Origin: Pontiellaceae bacterium B12219
GTDB taxonomy: Bacteria; Verrucomicrobiota; Kiritimatiellia; Kiritimatiellales; Pontiellaceae
Direction of reading: 5' to 3'
DNA: 55,964 bases
Assembly (NCBI GenBank): GCA_029432795.1
Contig: JARNMJ010000027.1
Span: forward strand, 1 to 55,964
The translations under genes were made by a program, and so were the position numbers. This document shows positions 1-8,524 of this stretch, in pieces. Within the stretch, counting starts at the first letter, position 1. Every line of letters begins with the position of its first letter. A model generated the notes under the pieces. It did no database searches and was not told where the DNA came from. It saw nothing but the letters and a program-made list of their open reading frames with translations.

Positions 1-82
1 TCATTGATTTCTATTTGAAGAATTGGTCTACCCATGCAAACCATCATACCATAACTTTTTGTAATGTAAATCTATTTACGGC

Positions 83-376
83 TCAACACACTAGGGAATA
101 AGCTAGTTCAATACGCAGCTTAATGGGCTTATACTCTCCAAAATGTTTATATTTGAATATTATAGGAGAAACCTTCTGAATCTCGATGACAAGATCCTGC
201 GCCATACGGGTTGGTTTCTTGCTTTCATACCATCCACCATAAAGCCTCATAGTTAATTCAGAGTGAGGGGCCAAATAATCCGAATCAAATTGTCGTACAA
301 TATGGTTGGCTATATGTTCCACCCCTTTTCTCTTGAACCCTTTATCAAGGTTATCGAAGTCAACAAGAATATACAT
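83..376 (-). CDS. NYN/PIN-like hypothetical protein, apparently truncated
   Basis: A 97-residue ORF whose start codon overlaps the stop of the upstream hsdM'-hsdS' scar, so the two were probably one transcript. The N-terminus reads YILVDFDNL, with the Asp and Asn of the DxxN-type metal-binding strand seen in NYN/PIN-like nucleases. That is the basis for the family guess; nothing beyond it is diagnostic. Most NYN domains are longer than this product, and the frame ends abruptly at TAG after LAYSLVC. I found no convincing continuation in another frame down to the window edge, so it may be C-terminally truncated. Nuclease activity is inference only. Confidence 0.5.
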   Translation of the reverse strand: MYILVDFDNLDKGFKRKGVEHIANHIVRQFDSDYLAPHSELTMRLYGGWYESKKPTRMAQDLVIEIQKVSPIIFKYKHFGEYKPIKLRIELAYSLVC

Positions 377-531
377 TACCCCATACCTCCCACCATTTTT
401 TCAGCATCCTCAATTCGCAACTCGCCGATGATGAGTTTTGGAAGAAGGGTGCCGCGCAGCTTGGTCGCGGTTTTCCAAAGCGATTCTTCGAAGGATTTCG
501 TATTTTTTGCCGCCGCTTTTTTCTTCGCCAT
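376..531 (-). pseudogene. In-frame hsdM'-hsdS' deletion scar of a type I restriction-modification locus
   Basis: A 51-codon ORF. Its first 27 residues (MAKKK...KSFEESLWKTATKLRG) look like the start of a type I DNA methyltransferase HsdM, where FEExLWxxAxKLRG is the usual opening. The last 24 residues (TLLPKLIIGELRIEDAEKMV...) look like the extreme C-terminus of a specificity subunit HsdS, whose usual ending is LLPKLISGELRxxDAEK. Everything between, about 1.5 kb of hsdM and most of hsdS, is missing. The junction is near 451-459, where a CTGCGCG-type sequence could have existed in both parents (KLRG in HsdM, TLRDTLLPKL in HsdS). That suggests a short-homology deletion. The product cannot have methylase or specificity function. 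Confidence 0.7.
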
Positions 532-711
532 TCCCACACTCCCATTCACCCTAAAAGTAGACCTGCGCACCTCATTACAGTCGCACTGAACAAAATCGAT
601 TAAAGTGTATGATTCAATGGGCGTTCCAATCAAGCAGTTCCCGCCAAAGAAAAGAATTTAGAATAATTATTTCAGGAAGATGGGTACGCAGTTGACTTAA
701 TATATTGGCTG

Positions 712-788
712 AACCACGAAATACACGCCACACGAAAAGAGAATGCCGATATTTACCCCCGTTCGTGTATTTGGTGTATTTCGTGGTT
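712..788. repeat. Large imperfect inverted repeat, REP-like
   Basis: The left arm AACCACGAAATACAC (712-726) is the exact reverse complement of GTGTATTTCGTGGTT (774-788). Inner ACACGAA (730-736) and TTCGTGT (762-768) extend the pairing. The arms carry the ACGAAATACACGAA-like wording of short dispersed extragenic repeats known in many environmental bacteria. The unit looks like an extragenic palindrome rather than a terminator, because no T-run follows on either strand. Confidence 0.6.
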
Positions 789-863
789 ATAAGGTTCTAC
801 GTAGATTTTTTGATGAAGCTGGTGATTACAAGAGCCACTGTCTCGTACTCCGGAAATTTATCT

Positions 864-1012
864 GCAACGGATTAATAGGAAGCAACGGAACGCAATGCGG
901 GTTAATGCCTATTGGCAAGGTTGTATTTATCCGCCCCTCATGAAGTTAAATTTTTATCAGAGAAAAGACATTCTTCTAAAATGCCATCCGCTGCTCGTTA
1001 TTAATCCGTTGC
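864..1012. repeat. 14-bp perfect inverted repeat flanking 121 bp
   Basis: GCAACGGATTAATA (864-877) is matched exactly by its reverse complement TATTAATCCGTTGC (999-1012). The 121-bp interior has no recognisable gene. It could be a small non-autonomous element or a chance or decayed structure. No direct target duplication is obvious at its flanks. Confidence 0.45.
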
Positions 1013-1144
1013 CCCTTCTATGAATTTCTACGAAGAGCCGATTTTCTATAATTCCCATTGTCCGCTCTGCAGCTTAATAAAAATATTCGATCGGCTTTGC
1101 GCGTTACGATGCGGCGGTTAATTCCTTGAACTGCCCCGTCCGCT

Positions 1145-4100
1145 ATGGCGTTATGTCCGGCTCTTATGAATTCGGCGGAAATAAAGGAATTATTGCAGAC
1201 CGTGAAAAAGGCACTCGATGGCGTGCTGTTGCGGGATCGTGCCCATTTAAATGCGCTGATGCGGCGGGTGCGTCAGCGGATTCGCGATAATCAGCCGGCG
1301 GACAACATCGTGGCTAAACTTCAGCACGAATATTTCCAATCTTTGGAACGGGCGAAGAAGCGTTCCGAAGTGGAACTGAAGCTGGAGTATCCGGACATTC
1401 TTCCGGTGTCTGGAAAAAAGGATGCGATTAAAAAATGCATTCTGAAAAATCAGGTGGTCATTGTCTGCGGCACAACGGGATCCGGCAAAACGACACAGTT
1501 GCCGAAAATTGTTTTGGAAGCGGGTGCGGGTAAAACCGGCCGCATCGGTGTCACCCAGCCCCGCCGTCTGGCCGCCACCGGCATGGCGCGGCGCGTGGCC
1601 GAGGAGATGGATTCCGAATGCGGCAAAGGCGTTGGCTATCAGGTGCGCTTTGACGATTCGACCTGCGATGAGACGATCATTAAATTTATGACCGACGGCA
1701 TTCTGCTGGCCGAAACCCAGCGGGACCGTCATCTGCTGCAATACGATTGCATCATCATCGACGAGGCCCACGAACGCAGTCTGAATATTGATTTTCTGCT
1801 CGGCTACATTAAAAACCTGCTGAAGGTTCGCCCCGACCTGAAGGTGGTGATCAGCTCCGCTACGCTGGATGCCGACAGCTTTTCCGATTTTTTTGACGGT
1901 GCGCCTGTGATTGAAGTGGAGGGCCGCACGTATCCGGTGGAGGATTTTTTTCTGCCGCCGGGCAAAGACGAAGAGCTTTCCAATCATATTCTGCGGGCGA
2001 TGCGCTGGATTTCGGATGTGGATGATCAGGGCGATGTCCTGATTTTTCTGCCGGGCGAACGCGAAATTAAAGATGCCACTAAAAAGCTGGAGGGGCAGCA
2101 TTTTAAAAACACCGAAGTGCTTCCGCTGTTTGGGCGGCTCAGCATGGGCGAGCAGCAGCGCGTTTTTAAAGTGGGCGGGCGGCGCCGCATTATTCTGGCG
2201 ACCAATGTGGCGGAAACCTCGATTACCATTCCGGGCATCCATTATGTGATCGATTCCGGACTGGTTCGTCTGAGCCGCTACAATCCGCGCACGCAGGTGC
2301 AGGGCTTACAGATTGAACAAGTTTCGCAGGCCAGCGCCCGGCAGCGGCGGGGCCGTTGCGGCCGCGTGACGGACGGGATCTGCGTTTATCTCTACGATGA
2401 AGAGACGCTCGAAAACAGCGCGCAGTATACCGACCCGGAAATCCGCCGCACCTCGCTCGCTGGCGTTATTCTGCAGATGGATATTCTGAATCTGCCGCCG
2501 ATTGATCAGTTTCCGTTGATTGACCCGCCGAGCTCGACGTTGGTGAATGAAGGCTATAAAGCATTGCGCGATATCGGCGCCATTGATGAAGACCGAAAGT
2601 TGACGCCACTCGGGCGCGACATTGCCCGCTTCCCGACCGATCCGCATCTGGCGCGTATGATTGTTCAGGCGCACGATGAAGGTGCGTTGCCGGAGATTCT
2701 GATTCTCGTGGCCTTTCTCTCGATTCAGGATGTGCGCGAAAGGCCGACCGAAAAAGCCGATGCCGCGGATCTGGCGCATGCAAAATGGAAAGATCCGAAA
2801 TCGGACTTCATTACGATTCTGAATCTGTGGGATGCCATTCAGGCAGAGCGCCAGTCGCACGGCAAATTACGCAAATTCTGCAAAACCAACTTTGTGAACT
2901 ACCGCCGCGTGATGGAATGGCGCAACCTCTGGCAGGATCTGCGCGGAAATGTACGCGACCTGAAATGGAATGTTTCCAATGATTGGAAACTGGAAGACTC
3001 GAATTACGATCTGATTCATCGAAGCCTTCTGGCGGGTCTTCCGGCCAATATCGGTTTCAAGGGCGAGGACCGTGAATTTACAGCGGCACGCAACCGCAAG
3101 TTTTTTATTTTCCCAGGATCGGGACTTTTCAAAAAACCGCCGGAGTGGGTGATGACGTTTTCGCTGGTGGAAACCACGAAACTCTACGCACGCATCGTGG
3201 CGGAGATTGAACCGGAGTGGCTCGAAACCGTTGCGCCGCATTTGTGTAAATCCATTTATACCCAGCCGGAATGGAATGCCGACAGCGGTTTTGTCTACGC
3301 CAAGGAATCGGTCATTTCCGGCGGGCTGACAATCGCGGAGGGCAAGCGCGTTCACTTCGGGCCGATCAATCCGGAAGAAGCCCGCAGGATTTTTATTAAA
3401 GAAGGCATGGTTCCGGCGAATCTTTCAACGCGTGGCGGATGGCTGAAGCTGCATCGTAAAATGCTGGACGACATCCAGTCCCTGGAAGAAAAAATCCGGC
3501 GGCCCGGTGCGTTGCTCGACGTCGACGCCATTTTTGACCATTTCGATCGGCTGCTGCCGGAGGATGTCTATTCCGTCAAAACGCTGGAAAAATGGATTAA
3601 GGCCACACGAGCCCGGATTGCCATGCGGCTGAAGGATGCGATGTATCCGCAGAGTACCGAAATCCGTCCCGAGGATTATCCGGAATGGCTGACGTTTCAT
3701 GACGAGGATTTTCACCTGATCTACACCTTTGAACCCGAAGATCAACTCGATGGCATTGCCCTGGTCTGTCCGACCGATAAGCTGGCCTTTCTGCCGCGCT
3801 GGGCACCGGACTGGCTGGTGCCGGGCTGGCTGGAGGAAAAGGTCAACCGGCTCCTGCGCACCCTGCCGAAAAATCTGCGCACAACCCTTTCCCCCATCGA
3901 CCAGACCGCCGCCGCCTTTGGACACACTTGCGCAAGTGTGGGAAACCAGCCGTTGCTGGATGCCCTCTCACAATGGCTTCAATCGGAATTTAAACTGCCG
4001 GTCGATGCCTCCGACTTTGATGAAAAATCGCTGCCCAATTTTCTCCGGATGAAAGTCATCGAAACACAGGATGATGAAATTGTGAAAGTGCACACATCGA

Positions 4101-5005
4101 TTTCGGAAGAGCACCGGATGAATGTGCATCTGAGCGGGGCGGAAAATACATTTGCAAAATGGACGCTTCCGCCCGGAAAGGATTGGCCCGGCGGAGAGTT
4201 CCCGGAATTCATCACCAGCGAAGATCTTCAGAAAACCAAGGGCTATCCGGTGCTCTACGCATCCGGCGCTGGCGTTGGGCGCATGGTGACCATGAATCCT
4301 GAAACGGCGGCTTATCTGCATCGCGACGGACTGGCCCGGCTGTTCCGGATTCAACAGAAGGATCAGGTGAAATATGTTGAAAAACGGCCACCGCTTTCAA
4401 CAACCGTTCAGCTGACGCTTTCGACGATTGATTCCGACTTCCTCACCGATCTCATGAATCTTTCCATTCACGAAGCTCTGACGAATGATGGACGGATTGA
4501 AATTCGCGGAGCGGATAAATTTAAGGAGCGCGCCCTGCACGCCCGAAGCATTCTTTATGAAGTGATCGAGGAAAATGCCCGGATTCTGGAAGACCTGCTG
4601 ACCCAGCGCGAAAAAATTCTCGAAGGCATTTCCGACTTAAAGGCCGATTTTGATTCCCTGCACGATATGGAAATGCAACTGGCGTTTCTGTTTCGTCCCG
4701 GTTTTCTCCAAACCCTGGAAATCTTCAGTCGCTATCCCCGCTATCTGAAAGCCCTTTCCGTGCGTATTCAGCGGGCGCGCAACAATGCCGAGGCCGATGC
4801 CCGGAAACTGCTCGAAGTTGAACCCTTCCAGAACCGGCTGAATGAAAAGCTGCTGCAATGCGAAAATATTGCCGAAGCCTTTGACCTGATTGAATTTGCA
4901 ATGAAACTGGAGGAGTTCCGGGTGAACCGGTTTTCGCCCGAGATCAAAACTCCGATGAAGGTTTCTGCACAACGGCTTGAGGAAGCCTGGAAAAACCTGT
5001 TATAA
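1145..5005 (+). CDS. hrpA: ATP-dependent RNA helicase HrpA (DEAH-box, DUF3418 C-terminus)
   Basis: A 1286-residue protein, close to the ~1300 of E. coli HrpA. Walker A GTTGSGKT lies at residues 109-116, motif II DEAH at 206-209, motif III SAT near 237, and motif [10 protein letters not shown] near 400. Helicase-associated winged-helix/OB regions follow, then a long C-terminal part typical of the HrpA/DUF3418 group. HrpA acts in the cytoplasm on structured mRNA and resolves stalled or collided ribosomes. The start is uncertain: ATG at 1145 has no clear ribosome site, and ATG at 1166 (MNSAEIKEL) is an alternative. The coding sequence contains three short palindromes (1334, 2972, 3923). A HAD phosphatase gene follows 28 bases downstream and may be co-transcribed. 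Confidence 0.95.
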   Translation: MALCPALMNSAEIKELLQTVKKALDGVLLRDRAHLNALMRRVRQRIRDNQPADNIVAKLQHEYFQSLERAKKRSEVELKLEYPDILPVSGKKDAIKKCILKNQVVIVCGTTGSGKTTQLPKIVLEAGAGKTGRIGVTQPRRLAATGMARRVAEEMDSECGKGVGYQVRFDDSTCDETIIKFMTDGILLAETQRDRHLLQYDCIIIDEAHERSLNIDFLLGYIKNLLKVRPDLKVVISSATLDADSFSDFFDGAPVIEVEGRTYPVEDFFLPPGKDEELSNHILRAMRWISDVDDQGDVLIFLPGEREIKDATKKLEGQHFKNTEVLPLFGRLSMGEQQRVFKVGGRRRIILATNVAETSITIPGIHYVIDSGLVRLSRYNPRTQVQGLQIEQVSQASARQRRGRCGRVTDGICVYLYDEETLENSAQYTDPEIRRTSLAGVILQMDILNLPPIDQFPLIDPPSSTLVNEGYKALRDIGAIDEDRKLTPLGRDIARFPTDPHLARMIVQAHDEGALPEILILVAFLSIQDVRERPTEKADAADLAHAKWKDPKSDFITILNLWDAIQAERQSHGKLRKFCKTNFVNYRRVMEWRNLWQDLRGNVRDLKWNVSNDWKLEDSNYDLIHRSLLAGLPANIGFKGEDREFTAARNRKFFIFPGSGLFKKPPEWVMTFSLVETTKLYARIVAEIEPEWLETVAPHLCKSIYTQPEWNADSGFVYAKESVISGGLTIAEGKRVHFGPINPEEARRIFIKEGMVPANLSTRGGWLKLHRKMLDDIQSLEEKIRRPGALLDVDAIFDHFDRLLPEDVYSVKTLEKWIKATRARIAMRLKDAMYPQSTEIRPEDYPEWLTFHDEDFHLIYTFEPEDQLDGIALVCPTDKLAFLPRWAPDWLVPGWLEEKVNRLLRTLPKNLRTTLSPIDQTAAAFGHTCASVGNQPLLDALSQWLQSEFKLPVDASDFDEKSLPNFLRMKVIETQDDEIVKVHTSISEEHRMNVHLSGAENTFAKWTLPPGKDWPGGEFPEFITSEDLQKTKGYPVLYASGAGVGRMVTMNPETAAYLHRDGLARLFRIQQKDQVKYVEKRPPLSTTVQLTLSTIDSDFLTDLMNLSIHEALTNDGRIEIRGADKFKERALHARSILYEVIEENARILEDLLTQREKILEGISDLKADFDSLHDMEMQLAFLFRPGFLQTLEIFSRYPRYLKALSVRIQRARNNAEADARKLLEVEPFQNRLNEKLLQCENIAEAFDLIEFAMKLEEFRVNRFSPEIKTPMKVSAQRLEEAWKNLL
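1334..1348. repeat. Short dispersed palindrome TTCCAA-N3-TTGGAA, inside hrpA
   Basis: TTCCAATCTTTGGAA. In the hrpA frame it encodes FQSLE, within the linker before the helicase core. It belongs to a set of at least nine similar sites in the window. Confidence 0.6.
2972..2990. repeat. Short dispersed palindrome, extended copy, inside hrpA
   Basis: GTTTCCAATGATTGGAAAC is a 19-base palindrome, perfect apart from its central base. In the hrpA frame it encodes VSNDWK. Confidence 0.65.
3923..3940. repeat. Perfect 18-bp palindrome inside hrpA
   Basis: CACACTTGCGCAAGTGTG is perfectly self-complementary. A related inverted pair, CACTTGCG and CGCAAGTG separated by 8 bases, occurs at 28863-28885 in another gene. 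Confidence 0.6.
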
Positions 5006-5033
5006 ATTACCGAATAAAAATAGAGGAAGAAAC

Positions 5034-5699
5034 ATGCTGAGTGCCGTAATTTTTGATTTTGATGGAGTCATCGTTGACAGTGAACCGATGCACTTTCGCG
5101 CATTTAATGAAGTGCTCAACCCGCTGGAAATTGAAATCACGTGGGACGAATACTGCGACGTATATATCGGATTCGATGACCGCGATGCTTTTAAAGCAGC
5201 TTTTAAAGTATGCAATATGACGATCGACACCAAACGAATCGCTGCATTGATTGAGGAAAAAGCGGCCGTTTTTCAGAAGTATATTCTGAATGGCGATGTG
5301 AGCCCCCTGCCCGGAGCTGTTGAGCTGATTAAAAGCATTCCCGCCCGTCTTCCCATCGCGCTTTGCAGCGGCGCCCTGCTGGAAGACATTCTTCCTATCC
5401 TTGGAAATCTCGGCATTCAGGATGCGTTCAACGTGATTGTAACGGCCGAGGATACTCCGAAAAGTAAACCGGATTCGGCGCCCTATCAGTTGACGATCGA
5501 AAAACTGGGCATTGATGATCCGGCCACCGCGATTGCCATTGAAGACACACCCGCCGGGATTGTTTCCGCCAAAGGGGCCGGACTGAAGGTGCTGGCTGTG
5601 ACCAACAGTTATGACCGTAATTTTCTGATGGAAGCCGATGCCGTTACCGATTCGCTGGAACGCATCACCCGACCCATTCTGGAAAACGTTGTGCTCTAA
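5034..5699 (+). CDS. HAD-superfamily phosphatase / beta-phosphoglucomutase-like hydrolase
   Basis: A 221-residue cytoplasmic hydrolase. The N-terminus FDFDGVIVDSEP carries the two catalytic Asp residues of HAD motif I. It is followed by a helical cap (about residues 20-80), motif II (ALCSGA) near residue 110, motif III Lys in PKSKPDSAPY near 145, and IEDTPAGI near 170 supplying the acidic motif IV. This pattern is typical of the small-cap PGM/phosphoglycolate-phosphatase group acting on sugar phosphates; the substrate cannot be read from sequence. The ATG at 5034 is chosen because GAGGAAG precedes it at good spacing; the longer frame runs back into hrpA. A terminator follows directly. Confidence 0.85.
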   Translation: MLSAVIFDFDGVIVDSEPMHFRAFNEVLNPLEIEITWDEYCDVYIGFDDRDAFKAAFKVCNMTIDTKRIAALIEEKAAVFQKYILNGDVSPLPGAVELIKSIPARLPIALCSGALLEDILPILGNLGIQDAFNVIVTAEDTPKSKPDSAPYQLTIEKLGIDDPATAIAIEDTPAGIVSAKGAGLKVLAVTNSYDRNFLMEADAVTDSLERITRPILENVVL

Positions 5700-5701
5700 A
5701 A

Positions 5702-5725
5702 AAAGCTCCCCGCAGAGGGAGCTTT
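5702..5725. terminator. Bidirectional intrinsic terminator
   Basis: AAAGCTCCC (5702-5710) pairs with GGGAGCTTT (5717-5725) around a 6-base loop. It lies between two convergent genes and has A/T runs on both sides, so it can serve both. Confidence 0.8.
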
Positions 5726-5745
5726 CCAAACTCAGGAAACAGGTT

Positions 5746-6180
5746 CTATTTGGCTGAGCTGATATAGGTTTCAAGATTCCTTATCTTGAAATCTTTTTCT
5801 ATCATCAGATACTTCACCACATCGCCGATAGAAACAATTCCGCACAGTTGTTTATCGCGAAGGACGGGCAGATGCCGAATACGCTTTTCGGTCATGATCT
5901 GCATGCAGTCATCCAGATACGTTTCCGGCGTCACTGTCGTCAGTTTTCTGGACATGATATCGCCAACGGTAATGGAATCGATATCAACGCGAGCCAGAAC
6001 GACTTTTCTGAAAACATCCCGCTCCGAAAGAATACCGACCACATCGCCCCCCTCCATCACAACCGCAGTCCCGGCCGATCGTTTTCCCATACGCTCAATG
6101 GCAGCGAATACGGGTTGATCGGGTTTAACCGTTAAAACGTCGGGGCCTTTGGAATCTAGCAGATTTGAAACAGTACTCAT
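5746..6180 (-). CDS. Tandem CBS-domain protein
   Basis: A 144-residue soluble protein made of two CBS repeats (about residues 15-70 and 75-135). Visible signatures are SAGTAVVMEGGDVVGILSERD in the first and IRHLPVL with GIVSIGDVV in the second. Paired CBS domains form a Bateman module that binds adenine nucleotides and senses energy or ionic state. There is no attached effector domain, so it probably acts in trans on an unknown partner. AGGAG precedes the ATG. A sigma-70-like promoter is visible upstream, so it is likely monocistronic. Confidence 0.85.
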   Translation of the reverse strand: MSTVSNLLDSKGPDVLTVKPDQPVFAAIERMGKRSAGTAVVMEGGDVVGILSERDVFRKVVLARVDIDSITVGDIMSRKLTTVTPETYLDDCMQIMTEKRIRHLPVLRDKQLCGIVSIGDVVKYLMIEKDFKIRNLETYISSAK

Positions 6181-6229
6181 TATACGAACTCCTAGTCGGT
6201 TATCTCTGTCATCTCTCCTGAACAGGAAC

Positions 6230-6257
6230 AGTATAACGTGCCATTTAAAAACGACAA
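6230..6257 (-). promoter_or_regulatory. Sigma-70-like promoter of the CBS gene
   Basis: On the minus strand TTGTCG (6257-6252), a 16-base spacer and TATACT (6235-6230), ending about 50 bases before the start codon. Confidence 0.5.
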
Positions 6258-6285
6258 TACTTAGAACTCATAAGTTGTTTTCGAT

Positions 6286-6669
6286 TCAGATCAGCATCAG
6301 AGTTTTATCCGCCACTTTTTCGCCATCGAGCCAGGTAATCAATCTCCATGCCCCACGTTTGTCCTCAACCGGGGCCCAAACCGTATCCCCGAGGAAAAAA
6401 CGGAAATCATTCGTTTTCACATAGAGTTCGCCCTCAAACGGCGGGGCGGTATTGCCTTCCGCATCCTTGAAAGGCGGATGCTCAATACGAAAGAAAATTT
6501 TACTGTTCCGGGCACTGCGAATGCGCAGCACATAACCGAATTCAACATCCAGTTCAGCTTTGATTTCCGTGGTGATTTTCACCAGATTCGGCAGCTCTTT
6601 ACTCTCCCGGTCCCACCCGTCATACCCCCCATGGCTGTGCATGGTTACATCTGCTTTTTTCTTCGCCAT
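6286..6669 (-). CDS. DUF3859-like hypothetical protein
   Basis: A 127-residue protein without signal peptide or membrane segment. Features such as ELDVEFGYVLRIRSARN, an IEHPPFKD turn and the ending WLDGEKVADKTLMLI fit the beta-rich DUF3859 family of unknown function. Its ATG overlaps the trmB stop (TGATG), so it is translationally coupled to trmB. An in-frame upstream ATG lies inside trmB and is less likely. Function unknown. Confidence 0.65.
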   Translation of the reverse strand: MAKKKADVTMHSHGGYDGWDRESKELPNLVKITTEIKAELDVEFGYVLRIRSARNSKIFFRIEHPPFKDAEGNTAPPFEGELYVKTNDFRFFLGDTVWAPVEDKRGAWRLITWLDGEKVADKTLMLI

Positions 6670-7268
6670 CAACTCACTTTCCGAAATGAACACCGCCCGA
6701 TTTCCTTATGGGCGAAAATAAGCTCAAAATCTGTTCGCTCTTCATCGTCCGGCTCGAAGGTTTCAATCTCCTCAAACCGCTCATCCTTCTTCAGCAATGC
6801 ATAGATTTCGTCAAAATACGGCAGATGATCTGTTGCAACATGCAATTCCCCGTCCTTTTCCAAAGTTCGGAAAAGAGCATCCATAAACGCCGGATTAAAC
6901 AACCGGCAATCGTGATGCCGTTCCTTGGGCCAGGGATCCGGGAAAAAGAAATAGTAGTTTGCCACATAATCGGAAGGCATCATTTTACTGATGGCATAAT
7001 AACCCTCCATGCGGAACACCCGCACATTTTCCCTTCCCGCCCGTTCGGCCCGCCGGCCGCTTCGATTGATCCGGCCCAGCTGCCGTTCGATCCCCAGATA
7101 ATTCACCTCGGGAAATTTACCCGAACGCGCCACCAGAAAACGCCCCTTTCCCGAACCGATATCCACCTCAAGCGGATGATCCGGCTCAGGAAAAGCCGAT
7201 TTAAAATCATACGGATCCAACCAGTTATCCGTCATTATACGTAATGTAGTCTTCTTTTTCTTGCTCAT
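6669..7268 (-). CDS. trmB: tRNA (guanine-N7-)-methyltransferase
   Basis: A 199-residue SAM-dependent enzyme that makes m7G46 in the variable loop of tRNAs. The SAM loop VDIGSGKGRFL is near residue 37, and the family hallmark FFPDPWPKERHHDCRLF near 107-123 contains the catalytic Asp and the tRNA-binding basic residues. The C-terminal TDFE(L)IF motif matches the TxFE signature. Length is standard. The start codon lacks an obvious Shine-Dalgarno. The gene is divergent from the small ORF at 7319. Confidence 0.93.
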   Translation of the reverse strand: MSKKKKTTLRIMTDNWLDPYDFKSAFPEPDHPLEVDIGSGKGRFLVARSGKFPEVNYLGIERQLGRINRSGRRAERAGRENVRVFRMEGYYAISKMMPSDYVANYYFFFPDPWPKERHHDCRLFNPAFMDALFRTLEKDGELHVATDHLPYFDEIYALLKKDERFEEIETFEPDDEERTDFELIFAHKEIGRCSFRKVS

Positions 7269-7318
7269 AAGGCGCGTACTGTTTACGAATTGTTAAACGA
7301 AGGGCAAGTAAATCCACC

Positions 7319-7465
7319 ATGGGAATCTACGACAGAGACTATATGCGCAAACCCTCCGAGGAACCTCGGCTGCAGAAACCGCGCGCCAAAATTGAAAAAG
7401 CCGACAATAAACCCAGCCTGATCAAACGCCTTAAATTCTGGATCTGGAATTTAAAAAACAAATAA
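7319..7465 (+). CDS. Small basic hypothetical protein (48 aa)
   Basis: ATG at 7319, TAA at 7463-7465. The protein begins MGIYDRDYMRKP, carries a charged Lys/Pro-rich middle, and ends with a short aromatic amphipathic segment (IKRLKFWIWNLKNK). The MGIYDRDY opening resembles the N-terminus of rhomboid-type and other small proteins in PVC bacteria, from memory. No function can be assigned. Coding is supported by the clean frame and the sharp N-terminal motif, but the ribosome site is weak. Confidence 0.45.
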   Translation: MGIYDRDYMRKPSEEPRLQKPRAKIEKADNKPSLIKRLKFWIWNLKNK

Positions 7466-7553
7466 CAAAGCATCTATCTCCCCTAATCAGAAGGGGTAAT
7501 GAAATGCAAAATTTCCCGCCCGATTTTCATCAAAAAAAGTTCAAGAACAGGCC

Positions 7554-7582
7554 TTGACGCAACCCCGTCATCCCGCTACTTT
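7554..7582 (+). promoter_or_regulatory. Sigma-70-like promoter of tRNA-Gly
   Basis: TTGACG (7554-7559), a 17-base spacer, TACTTT (7577-7582). The mature tRNA starts 34 bases after the -10. Confidence 0.6.
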
Positions 7583-7615
7583 ATGCGCTCGTTTGTACGG
7601 GAAACCAAACAAACA

Positions 7616-7689
7616 GCGGGCGTAGTTCAATGGTAGAACCCCAGCCTTCCAAGCTGGTTACGACAGTTCGAATCTGTTCGCCCGCTCCA
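7616..7689 (+). tRNA. tRNA-Gly (anticodon UCC), CCA encoded
   Basis: The acceptor arms GCGGGCG (7616-7622) and CGCCCGC (7679-7685) pair fully. The D arm includes AGTTCAATGGTAGAA. The anticodon stem is CCAGC/GCTGG with loop CTTCCAA, giving anticodon TCC (UCC). The T arm has the GTTCGAATC core. Discriminator T is followed by encoded CCA at 7687-7689. Confidence 0.95.
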
Positions 7690-7694
7690 TTTTT

Positions 7695-7730
7695 AAAGGG
7701 CCTTTTCTTCACGAAAAGGCCCTTTTTTTT
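7695..7730 (+). terminator. Strong intrinsic terminator after tRNA-Gly
   Basis: AAAGGGCCTTTTC (7695-7707) pairs perfectly with GAAAAGGCCCTTT (7713-7725) around a 5-base loop, running into eight Ts. Confidence 0.92.
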
Positions 7731-7768
7731 CAAATACGGGGGCGAAGGCGGTTTTTGTTTAACTGTAT

Positions 7769-8368
7769 GGTTCTCCCCGAAAGGGAGAGCCCACGATGAC
7801 TCTCAATCTGTAATTCTCGAAATTCTTAAATCCTTAGGCACGCCTTTGGATCATTTCCATCTTGGTATGGACCCCCTCCGTAATCCCATTGATTTTGGTA
7901 AACCGCCGCCATACCAGCGTTCATTTTGATCGGGGCGCAGTTTATCCGCGTAGCAACGCATAAACGAGAGCAGGCCGCGATTGCGCCGTCCTTCTGGATT
8001 CAGGCGTTTCCTCCCGGTCAGGAAGTGATGCAGCACGGTTCGGATCACATAAAATATGAAATCGATACGATTCGTGCATTCGGGAAGTATTTTCGCACGA
8101 TGGTGCGGTAGGAAGAGAAGTGCTCGTCAATACCAGTTATTCCGGGCACATCCGGCCAGTGAACACTCTTTCTTTACGATCAAGATGTCATGAAACCAAC
8201 GCTCTACCGCCGCCATGCCGATCCGGCAATTGCGGCGTAGTCGGGCCTGCGAGATCCCGTCACGATGATTCAGGCAAACTTCCCTTCGGGAATGTTCCGT
8301 ACTGCGTTTGCAGGGCAGCAGTCGGAGATCGCCCCCGTATTTGATGAAGAGTCGGTTTACACCGATAC
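7769..8368 (-). pseudogene. Decayed ISL3-family transposase
   Basis: Reading the minus strand in shifting frames gives ordered ISL3 transposase pieces. A zinc/HTH-region remnant (GISQARLRRNCRIGMAAVE then RWFHD) is near 8210-8290, and GITGIDEHF is near 8120-8140. RKYFPNARIV comes next, then the -RTVLHHF-...RNRGLLSFMR stretch near 7960-8040. Near 7800-7900 is TKINGITEGVHTKMEMIQRR followed by GFKNFENYRLRV. At least two frameshifts, an internal deletion after GIDEHF and a stop inside the RRAxGF motif make it non-functional. A hairpin at 7769-7791 (GGTTCTCCC/GGGAGAGCC) may be part of one IS end; the other end is not clear. Confidence 0.8.
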
Positions 8369-8506
8369 TTAGTGGCGGGTGCTGACCACTTCCAGCGCGG
8401 TAAGATAGGATTCGAAATAGTCGGACAATGCTTCGAGGTTCCCTTTGACCGGAGCTTTAGCCGGTTTATTGACCCGCTTTTCTTTTTGTTTGGATTTCTT
8501 CTTCAT
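8369..8506 (-). CDS. Small lysine-rich ORF downstream of flgK (45 aa)
   Basis: Starts MKKKSKQKEKRVNKPAKAPV and ends LTALEVVSTRH at TAA exactly where the ISL3 remnant begins. AAGGAAA precedes the ATG, and it starts 18 bases after the flgK stop, so it should be translated as the last gene of the flgF operon. The C-terminal half (NLEALSDYFESYLTALEVV) looks helical. It could be an intact small protein or the 5' stub of a gene cut by the IS. It is not an FlgL N-terminus. Confidence 0.5.
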   Translation of the reverse strand: MKKKSKQKEKRVNKPAKAPVKGNLEALSDYFESYLTALEVVSTRH

Positions 8507-8524
8507 AGCTTGTTTTTCCTTGGG

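Larger units (their letters stand above)
634..1144. other. Gene-free stretch between the RM scar and hrpA
   Basis: No convincing gene on either strand. The stretch holds two inverted repeats (712-788 and 864-1012, listed separately). A perfect TATAAT at 1047-1052 on the plus strand lies about 90 bases before the hrpA ATG. It could be the hrpA -10 box, but no good -35 sits 16-18 bases upstream, so I call it only a candidate. Confidence 0.5.

Noticed and set aside
601-660. GGCGGGAACTGCTT considered as a further sigma-54 element near the RM scar
   Set aside because: GG and GC are only 8 bases apart; the spacing rule fails.
743-943. 66-codon plus-strand ORF before hrpA
   Set aside because: It runs through the right arm of the large inverted repeat and has no motif or ribosome site.
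1247-2242. 331-codon open frame on the minus strand inside hrpA
   Set aside because: Antisense shadow of the helicase core; the sense frame has DEAH and P-loop motifs and the antisense protein is low-complexity His/Arg/Phe-rich.
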